A stretch of DNA of 64,000 nucleotides from Globodera rostochiensis (lineage: Eukaryota; Nematoda; Chromadorea; Rhabditida; Heteroderidae), in the NCBI GenBank assembly GCA_018350325.1, contig JAEVLN010000014.1, positions 1,762,001 to 1,826,000 of the forward strand. Reading direction: 5' to 3'. Both the position numbers and the translations under genes were made by a program. The notes beneath the pieces were generated by a model. The model did not search any database, was not told where the DNA came from, and saw only the letters and a list, made by a program, of their open reading frames with translations. Of the stretch, positions 35,022-45,230 are shown piece by piece; positions within the stretch are counted from its first letter, which is position 1, and the number at the start of each line of letters is the position of its first letter.

Positions 35022-36906
35022 TCATTCTTTATTCTTCTCTTTCTGCTGCTCCTCGTGCTCCTTAGCATTTGGAATCCATAGTCCGGAATCAATGCAGCGT
35101 TGCAAGTGATGCTGAAACACCTCGGGGTCCATATGTTCGGCTACAGCGAGCATTTTCTCCGTGCTTTGCGTCTCGAATGCCTCTTGCATTTCCTTCAATT
35201 GAAGGAAAACTTTAATTAGACTAGGTCTTCAAACGTCGATAAGGTTAGATCCATGCTCCCACGTGTCTTTTTTGATTAATTGGCAATGTGATTTCAATTA
35301 TTGAAAAGAAAAGAATTTATATTAAAACCGTTTTAAACTGAAAATTAGCCGTTTATTATAAAAAACAAAACTAGACACCAGCGAAAAAAGAGCAAAGATC
35401 TTCGTTTAATCGTAGACGTCCTTATTTTGAAAAATCTGATGGTATCCCAGGGTTAAATAGGCTGGGAGGGGGGTAGTAAATGGTCAATTTACCCTTTACT
35501 CACCTCGGGCAATGTGTCGAACACTTCCTGCGGGTCAAGGCCCCCGGGAGATTCCGCCACACGCTTTTCCTTCTCCTCCGCCTGCACTTCATTGATCATC
35601 GCCTCCCGCTTGTCCCGCGCGCGCTTTCTCAGTCGGTCTTTGAACGCGTCTACTTCATCCGAGAACAGTTTCATGTACATTTCATCCGCCGCACGGAATC
35701 TGAGTGATGCAAAAGATGCGTTACATAAGAATGTTTTGAAAGGAAATACTTTTTGAAGAAGTTCCTTATCATATTCGTATTCGTCGCTAATGCGTTCAAT
35801 GACTTGGCCAACTCCAGCTCGTATTGAATCATAATGCAATTCTCTGCAACTCGGCTCATTTTTATCTCCTAAATTTTTCGAATGACTCTATCAACCGCAT
35901 CCAGCAACGGTCTCAATTTTCGTTGCCACCATAACACATGTCCATTCCCATCCCCATATTCTCTTACATGACAACTTATAGTATGTTAACCAAGGGGTCG
36001 CATGAATAAGTCCAAACTATGAACACGTACCTCCTCGTCAATAGCGTGGTTGAGTGCTTCGATAGTCAAGAAGTTGGTTGCGTATTCGCTGGCCAAGTGG
36101 GGATGCTCAAGCAAGTGCTTCTCCAACTTGTCGAACCCGTCCAGCGTGCACAGTTGATTCAACAAAGCTTCATTGTCCTGCAGTTTAAGGAGAATAGTGA
36201 AAACCATTCTGAAAATCATTCAAAACCATTGAAACTTGTTGAGTAAGTCCCACTCCCACTACCACTCCCTCAATATATAATAGTATGTGCTAACTTTGAA
36301 ATATTTAATGGTCCGATTGTGTTCCTCCTCCTCGCTCTCCTTGTTAGTCGTACTTTTCTTCTGTTGCTCTTTGCCTTCCTTTGGCTTGTTAATCACAGAC
36401 TTACTCCACACCTCTCGCCCAATGGTATCCACATTCCATGGCCGCTGCCGTTCTTTCTCCTCCAACTCTTTCTCCTTTCGCCGGAACTCATCCTCCTGCT
36501 TGTGGATGGTGTCCAGTTCCAACTCCAACTTGATACGTTCCTTCTCCTCCAGCCCGGTGTTCTTCAGCTTTTCCTCAATTTCCTGACAAAAAGTTTAAAG
36601 TACAAGCCAACCAAATGCATTCAATCCTATTAGGATGATGAAGCAACTAACCACTACTCCTGAGTGGTACTTTTTAGGGAGAAGTAATCTCTTATTTTTA
36701 ATCTGTGGGAACGAAACCTGCAACTTGGTGATCACATTCTTTTTCTCGCTATTCACTTCCTTCTTGGCCTGTTCTATCTCCTCCTGTCGCTCCACACGAG
36801 CTTGATGACGCCAGCGGAACAAAGAAGGGGTGTCGATGTTGGGATGGGTGTCATCCTCGTCATCCGACACCTCGATGTTATTCCAAGTGGAGTAGTCGAT
36901 GGGCAT
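35022..36906 (-). CDS. cdc-37: CDC37, HSP90 kinase co-chaperone
   Basis: Delivers client kinases to HSP90. ATG at 36906 starts [19 protein letters not shown]; the SDDEDD motif includes the conserved CK2-site serine. Next come [20 protein letters not shown] and a long charged coiled coil ([20 protein letters not shown]). Then the HSP90-binding and C-terminal helices: [93 protein letters not shown] and [10 protein letters not shown], stop at 35022. All are in the family order. It is head-to-head with taf-9 across repeat element copy B. Confidence 0.93.
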
Positions 36907-37089
36907 TTCGATAATATTGATTTTCCAATTTGTCGGTTTAAATTCTAAATATAGAACAAGCAATTCTTTTCCCAAAATTCAAGGAAAAGATTTTGAGAAA
37001 GGGTAGGTAATAGAATCGAACTCCGGACCTTAATTTGAACATTTTTTTTATGAGCTAACGCAACAAATCTTAAAAAAAAAAAAGTAGGT

Positions 37090-37290
37090 AGATGGACGGA
37101 AAAAAGGAAAAAAAGAAAAAAAAGAGCGAATTTATTCATTTGTGCAAATCATAACGCCAAAAAGATTTAAACAAATTACAACAGAACGCCATAAACATTT
37201 AAACAAATTAACACAATCAGAACGCCAAACATTTTACCAACAATTCGTTTAAACATTAATTCGCTTTTTTTTCCTTTTTTTGCCGTTCAA
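37090..37290. repeat. AACGCCAA element, copy B
   Basis: An A-rich left end (GACGGAAAAAAGG, AGAGCGAATTTATTC) mirrors the right end, which reads inversely GAACGGCAAAAAAAGG and AAGCGAATTAATG. Inside are the anchor TTCATTTGTGCAAATCATAA and three AACGCCAA/AACGCCAT copies in a loose repeat of about 36 bp with AAACATTTAAACAAATTA-like spacers. It occupies most of the space between the divergent cdc-37 and taf-9 genes. Confidence 0.85.
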
Positions 37291-37339
37291 GTACAAATGG
37301 GAGCCCTGATTTAAACGATTTTTACACCAACACTTGAAG

Positions 37340-38111
37340 ATGACAACTGTTACACCGAATTCTAATAATGCGTGCAAATCGGGTGAAAATTATGCCATCT
37401 CAAAAACGCCTCAGTGTGCGGAAACACTTAAGAAAATGTTTCTCGAATTGGATGTCGGAGATTATGAACCTCAATTGATTTTACAAGTTTGTTTAAACTT
37501 TTTATTGTATTACAAAATTTTCAGTTATGTGACATCTCCTATTCACTTACCAAAGAGATCCTCGTCGATGCTCGTTCAGTTTCCGAGTTTAGTGGTAAGA
37601 AGCAGGTGGACAGAAACGACGTCGACTTTGCGATTAAAACATTTAGTAAACTCCGTTTCATTTGTTCGTTTAATTATTATTTAAGATGAAAAGCATTGCA
37701 AGGACCGTCCTTCTAGGGCATTTATATCGGAATTAGCAGCCGAAAAAAATGCCCATCCGCTGCCACCGATACGTCAAAATTTTGGACTTCGTTTACCGAA
37801 TGATCGATTCTGCCAGTTGCAGCCTAATTATGTGTACATCGAAAAAGATTCCGTTAATGCAGATAAATTGGCCCGTGCGAGTGTTTTGGTAATTCGCCAT
37901 TTCCATAACCATGATCTAATTAAAATCACAGATGGAAGACTCCCAACCGATCAGTTCAACGAAATTTGCTGCTATGAACAATTTCGATCCGGATTCTGTC
38001 TCCAATTTGTTGATGACGGACAAAAGTGTTGCCAAACAGCGAAAGAGGCCGTACCCAAATGAAGAAAAGGAAAAATCGGTGCCGGATGAAGACGACGATG
38101 ATTATGACTGA
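37340..38111 (+). CDS. taf-9: TFIID subunit TAF9
   Basis: Histone-fold subunit of TFIID and SAGA, partner of TAF6. ATG at 37340. The histone fold spans TLKKMFLELDVGDYEPQLIL and, after an intron, LCDISYSLTKEILVDARSVS and KKQVDRNDVDFAIKTF. The next exon gives the family extension SRAFISELAAEKNAHPLPPI and FGLRLPNDRFCQLQPNYVY. An intron after ARASVL (37889-37930, gtaatt...cacag) leads to MEDSQPISSTKFAAMNNFD and an acidic end DEDDDDYD, stop at 38109-38111. Reading through that intron instead gives a shorter, Cys-rich end at 38062 that looks spurious. Confidence 0.88.
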
Positions 38112-38235
38112 TTTTTTGACTCAAAAGAACTAACTCATAAATTTTATGCGTTTTGAAAAGTAAATGAATCGTTTCACCTTTCAAATACCTCTTACAATTT
38201 GCTCATAATTTATCCACTTCATAATCTGAAAATAG

Positions 38236-39822
38236 ATGCATTCGGTCTCAGTTCTTGATAAATTCCAGTGCGAATCGTCCCAGGAGTGTCAGGAATGGTA
38301 CAATATTTTTCGTTCGGTAGTTTTGGTGGTTATGTTTTGTTAGTTTTGTTGTTGTTTTGCAGTTTGATTCGGACAATGACGGCTGTGTACCCGTCGCCGA
38401 GTTGAAACTTGCGGTCCGAAGCAGCGCCTACCAATTTGGGCTGTCGAGGGAGGAAGCTAATGTACTGCTTTCGGATGTGGATGCTAACGGAGACAATTTT
38501 GTGGATTTTCCCGAGTTTACCAGATTGGTGCGTTTTTTGACTAATAATGATGATAGGATGTTAGCACAAAAGCAGAAGAAGAAGACCATAAAATTAATAT
38601 TTTACGAAGAAAGGCATCGTTAATAATTTAGATGGCCCATGCGAAACAAATGCAGTTAACGCGCGTAATTTTATATGCGGCGTCTTCTGTGCTTCCGCGC
38701 AGTCAACAAACGGAAGCTTTTCGCTATTTGCTCGAGTATAATTGCTTTCCTCCTCCAATTTTTATGGTAATGTTGACCATAAGTTTGGGTTGAATTTGTC
38801 CGAGTTCGCTTATATTTTTGATGTATATCGCCGATGTTTTTAAGGTTCTAATCTCGATTATCCAAATTGGTCTCTACATTTACCATGAAATCAATTATTG
38901 TGGCAATGATCGCTTTATGCCAGCCAAATGCGCACCGGTTCAGTCTCCGCTGATCCTGGACCCGTGTTCAAAGTGGCAAATTTGGCGATACTTCACTTAC
39001 AGTTAGCTTGCTTTACACAAATATTTTTTCATTTTTGAATTTTTAGTGTTCGTCCATGTCGGGTGAGTAATTTACTTTTAGTAGTTTGAGCAATGCTTGT
39101 TTCGCAGTTTTATACACTTGCTCACCAACCTCGTCGTGCAGATTTTGTTGGGAATTCCGTTGGAATTGGTGCATAAATATGGACGGGTCGGCATTCTCTA
39201 CCTCGGTGGTGTGGTGGGCGGTGCTCTGCTCTTTTTCGTCACTGATAGAGGCGTTTATTTGGCCGGGGCATCGGGTGGAGTGTAAGTTTTAAAAAAGTAA
39301 AAGCATTTTGTAATGCTCTAATACGCAAGTTCGTTCAGTTACACACTGCTCTCTGCGCACATTGCCAATGTTATAATGAATTGGAGCGAAATGCAGTTCA
39401 ATTGGGTCCGTGCTTCCATCCTTGGCACTTTCGTTTCGGCTGATATTGTAATTGCTGTCTACCAGCGGTACTTCAGCGATTTGCCGAATAAGGTGACCGG
39501 GGGTGGGGGAATGATTTTGCTGATTGTTTTATTATGGCAGTGGACAGCTCGTCCCTTGTCCCGTATAAATAAATCTTTCGGCTTCCAGAACAGTTAGATT
39601 TAGGTGTCTTATGTATCACACATTGGTGGTTTTGTTACCGGATTGCTGCTCGGCATCGTCCTTCTAAGGAATTTCCGCAAACTGGAGTGGGAGACGTACG
39701 CGTGGTGGGGTGCGCTTGTCATTTTTGTCCTCTCCGTCGCTGTTTGTCTGGTGATAATTGTTCTTCGGGAAATAACTTCGCCAGAACCTAACATTTGTCG
39801 CTTTCGAAAGACGAATCTGTGA
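38236..39822 (+). CDS. EF-hand rhomboid intramembrane serine protease (RHBDL-like)
   Basis: Cleaves membrane-anchored substrates within the bilayer, classically EGF-type ligands. ATG at 38236 (MHSVSVLDKFQCESSQECQE), directly after an AATAG. Two EF-hand loops: DSDNDGCVPVAEL and DVDANGDNFVDFPEF. The rhomboid core follows: IQIGLYIYHEINYC, KWQIWRYFTYS, FIHLLTNLVVQILLGIPLEL, GRVGILYLGGVVGGALLFF, the catalytic Ser motif GASGGVY (split by an intron after GGV), AHIANVIMNWSEM, and the catalytic His in YVSHIGGFVTGLLLGI, ending at 39822. EF-hands plus rhomboid is the RHBDL1-3 architecture. Catalytic residues are intact. Confidence 0.9.
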
Positions 39823-40592
39823 TCTGCTGACCGATTGGTGGGAAAACCGATTTTGAATACATCATTCCAAAACTTCCTCATTTTTATAATTAACGTATAT
39901 GCCCATGCAATTTTTATACACGCTTAACATTTTTTAAAAATTGTAATCCATTTGTAAAATCATTTAAATAGGAACCGATCAACTTGGCTCTATCAGTTAT
40001 AACTTGATCATGGCCCCCCCATTTTGCAAAAATGAATAGCTTTTTTAATAAAGTAGGCCAGATTCTTTCCCCAGGAACTACATTTGCTTGACATATGAAT
40101 TTTTCTCTCCTAAGAATGGGGAGGGGACCACTGCAATATTACGTAAACTGTCGGCGCCGAGTTGACTCCGTCCGTTTAAATTATAAGCCTTAATTAAGTT
40201 ACATTTTATGGTTGTGGTCCAATTATTGTTTTTAGTGAATAAATATAATCCCGAAAGTTCATAAATTGTAATCAGTTCACTGTTCTCTTTCATTCTCCAT
40301 TATTTGGCGGGAATGGCTGTTCTCACCATTCAATAATAAAGCAATTTCATATGTAACGCGATTGGCTTATTTTGCTAGACGAAATTTGGTTTTGCAGAGC
40401 TAAAAAAATTAGGAGATACGAAATAGGGAAAGGTTAGATTAGCAAAGAAAAAAGAATTGGTTAATATTGGCAGAGCATTTGTCATTTAATATTCCCTTAG
40501 GCCAAACAACAAAATATTTGTTGCGAAATTCAAAGAATGACGTGTTTTTAAACACCACCATGTTGCGTACTTAATTCCTTTTTAGGCTTGTG
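39823..40592. other. Intergenic, nothing recognised
   Basis: A/T-rich with no supported ORF. A TTTTTAG at 40580-40586 just upstream of the next start codon is a likely trans-splice acceptor. Confidence 0.6.
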
Positions 40593-42436
40593 ATGGTTCT
40601 GAAATGCAAAACTAACCCAATCAAAACCGACTACAAAATTGGCGGCAGTGTGAGTTGGTGGTCGTTTCGAACAAATTCCGACTTTCGAAAATCGATTTTG
40701 GCGTAATTGTCACACGTTTTTTTGTTGACGGCGCTACCAAACAAAACGGGCGGGTAGGCGCACTGTTCCCGGGTTTTACTTTTTTATTATTGAATTAATT
40801 GTCTGTTTTTTGAGGTTCTTGGCGTCGGGATCAACGGCAAGGTGGTGGAGTGTGAGCATCGAACGAACGGAAAGAAATTCGCATTGAAAATTTTGCGCGA
40901 CATTCCGAAAGCAAAGCGCGAGGCTGAACTCCACTTTTTGGCGAGTGTTCATGTGAACATAGTGAAGATTTATGACATTTACGAGGTGTTTTGTCAACAA
41001 TGCTTTTGTTTTTTGCAATTTCGAATTCAGAACACTTACAATGGCATCCCATGTCTGTTGCTGGTGATGGAGTGCATGACGGGCGGGGAACTGTTCACGC
41101 GGATACAGGCAGACATATTGGGCTTACAATTATAAACCGAAATTAATTCGACTTATGTCAACTGGATGAATAAGTATATTTACAATAACAATAATATTTT
41201 TAGGAACGTTCCGGCGGAGCTTTTACGGAACGAGAAGCGTCCAACATCATTCATTCGATTTGTTCTGCTGTTGCACATTTGCATCAAATGGGAATAGCAC
41301 ACCGGTTGGCCAAAGCGCTTTGGTTTTCTGTTTGGTTAATTTGTTTCCCTTTGTCCAGCGACATAAAACCCGAGAATCTCCTCTACAGTGAGCCTGGCCC
41401 GACGGGCGTTTTGAAATTGACCGATTTTGGCTTCGCAAAACGGTCCGAAGATGGCGAAAAATCGTTGGTCAGTAAATCGGGAAAGGGAACCCAAATTTAA
41501 AGGCTTCGTTACCTATTAATTGAAACAGGTCACACCTCTCTACACCCCTTACTACAGTTCGCCAGAAGTTTGTACTGCTTGAAATCGGAGGATTTGCGAA
41601 AATAAATAAATGTTTAAGGTTTTCAGCTCACAAAAATATGACAAGGCTTGTGACGTGTGGGCGATTGGAGTGATCTCTTATATTTTGTATTATTATTTTA
41701 TATTTTTAAGAGTTTAATTATCTATTTTAGATTGTGTGGTTATCCGCCTTTTTTCTCTACCCACGGCTTGCCAATTTCTCCAGGGATGAAAAGGTTTGTC
41801 CACTTTTCCATTTAATATAAGTTTCGTTTACTGACTTTTATCATTTTCGTTGGTGTTGGTAAATAACAAAACCCGTTTTGTTAAGCCGAATTCGTGCTGG
41901 GCAATACAACTTTTCGGGTCCCGAATGGGATCGAGTTTCGGAAGCAGGTCAGTGCAGTGTTTGGTCGGCTGGCTTTTGGTAAGGCCGCTGCTTTTAGCAA
42001 AAGATCTGATCAGACGGTGTTTGGTCACCGACCCCGACGAGCGGGCGACAATTAATCAGTTGATGCAGCACAAATGGATCACCCATTACAACAAAAACCC
42101 GGTGACGGCTTTGGCGACACAACGGGTGCTGAACGAGCAAGAGGTCAACTGGACGGATTTCTCGGTGCGTTATTTAATTTCTAATTTTACTCGTGAAAAA
42201 CAATGATGTAAGGACGGCGTTTTGTTCAGGAGGAGATGGAAAACGCATTAGCAACGATGCGAGTGGGCGATGTGCACATCAAACAAATGGGCGATGCACA
42301 CAATGCGTTGTTGGAGAAGCGGAGAAAACGGACGACGACGGAAGGGCAGCACAAAAAGACGTCGGAAGAACAAACACTCCCATTTGCCGATGATCAAACG
42401 GCCGACCCGATACGGGGAATTATCGCTCGCCAATAG
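40593..42436 (+). CDS. mak-2: MAP kinase-activated protein kinase 2 (MAK-2)
   Basis: Ser/Thr kinase downstream of p38. ATG at 40593 ([19 protein letters not shown]), 7 bases after a TTTTTAG site. Kinase motifs in order: [15 protein letters not shown] (Gly loop), [20 protein letters not shown] (catalytic Lys), [45 protein letters not shown] (HRD split by an intron), [23 protein letters not shown] (regulatory Thr-Pro kept), [32 protein letters not shown], and [19 protein letters not shown]. The MK2-type C-terminus follows: [20 protein letters not shown] and a basic KRRKRTTT, stop at 42436. The usual APE motif reads SPE. Confidence 0.92.
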
Positions 42437-42699
42437 AGGACACGAATGTCGTCATACTGCCCGGTCCGGCAACCGACCGATACATCTTCAAAAACCAACC
42501 ATCGGTTGGGCACGCATTTGTATACTCATGCGATTTTACGTTTAACGGTTAAGTTCTTAAATCGTTCTTAAACTTTGTTTATAATGCTAAATAAAGTGGT
42601 AATACCGAACTTTGAAAAATAATGTTCTAACAGTGTCCAAATAACAAATATTGAAAAGCTGGAGAATTATTGCGCTCGGACATTCCCTCCTCCCATCGT

Positions 42700-43953
42700 T
42701 CACCGGTTCGCTTTCTTTCCCTTGTGGTCCACGGAATCCACAGTGATAATGCCGGTGTGCACGGCGAACAGCAGCGAAATGGTAACGGAGCTGAAGGCGA
42801 AGAAGAGAATGTGGTAAAGGGGGGAGTGACGTTTCTTCTCCGCCATGCGTTGTTCCCTCTCAATTCGTCCCTCCTCCATCGTTTGCTGTGCGTTCATTTT
42901 CAGCTTCTGCCACACTTTCCTCGTCATCGCCTGCTCTTTGGCGATTTTGTCGGGCAACGGCAAATACTAAACCAATTGCATGGCATTGAATATTTTAAAA
43001 ATGATGGGCTTACAATATTCAGAACGGAGTCGACGAATCGAACGAGGTTGGGGGTGGCCGATAGATGGAGCTGAAGCCGGTCGTTGGGCAGAGGAGTGCG
43101 CAACAGCGGGGCCAAATAGCCGAAGACGAGCGCGTCGATGGAGCACGGCCTAAAGACGATAAAAAGCCTTAAGTTAATTCTGGCCAATGGGAGAGGGAGG
43201 CTGACTTGTCTCCACAGAAGTATTTGTTGTCGGAAAGCTTTAACGACAGCAGGTTTAAAGCCTTAAATAGAAAGTTACACAGCTCCGATCAGCACCAGTG
43301 ATCGAAGACCTGAATTGCGTCCAAAGTGAGCTGCTGTTGGCTTTTTCTGCTAATTTTGACTGGCGTTTCCATTCTCTTCCGTTTCCTTTCCAAGTGGTAA
43401 ATGTTGTACGGGAACATGAGCTGTTGAGCGTAGAGAGGGTGCACAATTGTGCCATAATTGTATTTGTCGGCCCAGAACAATTGATTCTGAAAAACTAATC
43501 AATAAAAAAATTAATGTTTTGGCTTCGATCGATTACCAAAGCCGGCATCAGCTTCTGCTTGAGTAGGAAAGTGTACGCCTCGAACTCGCACAGTTGGCTC
43601 GGCACAAGGTCATTGTCCAGCACAACGTCCTGTCGGCTGTTACGCAAAAACTCAACAAATTCCGTAAAATCTATGATTTGCTCCTCGCCGTTGTTGTCAA
43701 AATAAGGCAAATCGCCTAAATGCCTCCGTTTTTTGTGGTTTTGCCAATTTTTCACCTTTCGGTGACGTCCACGGCTGAGTTGAGAGGTGAAAAGTAATTG
43801 GAGCCGCACAGAATTTGGTGGCCGCCTAAACAAAGAAAACCACAAAATTTGGTTGACACTCTTCCGAATTAAGTGAACAAATACCATAAATTGGAGACAT
43901 TCGATGTCAACAGATGGAAGACCAAATTCGCCAGGCCAAACGTACAAATTCAT
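42700..43953 (-). CDS. mtx-1: Metaxin-1-like mitochondrial import/SAM protein
   Basis: Outer-membrane GST-like protein of the sorting and assembly machinery. ATG at 43953 starts [20 protein letters not shown], the typical metaxin beginning (xLxxWxGxxGLPSVD). Then [38 protein letters not shown], a [20 protein letters not shown] block, and the GST-C hallmark [20 protein letters not shown] (compare FFFGDxPxSLDAxVFxYLA), [19 protein letters not shown]. The C-terminus has a membrane segment ([20 protein letters not shown]), stop at 42700. Exons are joined by short introns. Confidence 0.88.
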
Positions 43954-44192
43954 CGCCCGAAAATGGGAAAGTTAAGGCAACACCAAACGGTTTCAATTCT
44001 CTACACTTAACATGATTGGTAAATAGCCAATAACAAATCAAACTCAAACAATGTTCAATGCAAAACTTTTAAGCACGTTGATTCAATTCACAATGTTGTC
44101 ATGTGAAAACCAAAAAAATAGATTATCCAATTTTCTGTCAATTAATTGATGTTTAAATACAATAAATACGATAAACAAAGAGTCCAGCTCGT

Positions 44193-45112
44193 TCAGTATG
44201 TGCCCTCCTCTTCTAATGCGTTCGTTTCGTCGTCGTTCCCCTCCCCATCGTCGAAGTACGTGTCCACGTAGTCGTTGGCACCCTCCATCAGGTAGTCTTC
44301 GTCCGAATAGTTTGCCTCCTCCTCGTCCTCATTGAGCGGCCTTGGCCTCGTCGTGGCATTCTCCTCGTCATCGTCGTCTTCGGCTTTTCCATGTGCTCCC
44401 TCTTCATCGCCTTCCTTGTCCTAAATGAATTCAAATTCGTTGAATCCTTCCAAACTTCCGAACTTTGTCCAATCCTTTCGCCTCGCGTTGTCCCAATCTT
44501 TCCAACAATTGGTTCTCATCCATACGCGCCCTTTTTGCTGATGGCCGTCTTCCGGAAGTGCCCGACTTCGCCCTCCAATTAATTTCACTCGGAAGACGAG
44601 TCCAATCTTAAATTAATTTTGTTGGAAATATTGGATCGGGTAGAAGAAATTGTACGTGGTTCGAAGGGCTCCTTGTCCATGAGACGGTATTTGTCAGTGT
44701 ACTAAAACAAAAGAAAATCGGTCGAAAGTTCTTTTTGGCAAACCCTCCGGACATCCCTTTTGCCCGTGCGCCGTTGGTAAAAGGGCGACTCGCGAAAACG
44801 GTGGAGGAACTCAAGCTTGGCATCAGTCATGAACGCCAATTCCTTGCTGTCCTCCAGCGGCAAAGGATCTTTAGCCAGAGGCTACAACAGAACGATCAGC
44901 TTTCGTCTCATAAGATAAAGCATTTACCGGATACAATGGGAGCGGTTCGTTCTTGATCTGCTCATGCGTGTATTGACTGACTTCCTGCCGGCTGATGCCG
45001 AGCACCTTAACCGAACTTAGCGACTAGAACACCAAAAAAAAACAGGCACATTTGCAATCGCTCTGACGCCAGTGGCAGCCGTTGCTCCTCCAAAGCCGCC
45101 TCGACGACTCAT
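44193..45112 (-). CDS. rpc-7: RNA polymerase III subunit RPC7 (POLR3G-like)
   Basis: Pol III-specific subunit of the initiation subcomplex. ATG at 45112 gives MSRRGGFGGATAATGVRAI, the RG/G-rich start of the family. Then VKVLGISRQEVSQYTHEQIK, NEPLPLYPPLAKDPLPLEDS, LHRFRESPFYQRR, YTDKYRLMDKEPFEPRTTYN, WTRLPSEINWR, a basic linker, and an Asp/Glu-rich C-terminus with NYSDEDYLMEGANDYVDTYF ending at 44193. The conserved P(L)xP and acidic YF(D) tail match RPC7/RPC32. The CDS starts 118 bp downstream of the elp-3 stop on the same strand. Confidence 0.85.
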
Positions 45113-45230
45113 TTCTTTTAAACGTATCAAAAAAGGGATGCATTTAAACCGGTTGTATTTACGCAAAATCCTGGAAATGTTCTACCACGAATGAAAATCA
45201 ACAAAGTCAAAACAAAAGACAGAGTGTTGA

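Noticed and set aside
37889..38062. Alternative TAF9 end at 38062 (Cys-rich)
   Set aside because: It reads through a good gtaatt...cacag intron; the spliced form gives the expected acidic C-terminus.
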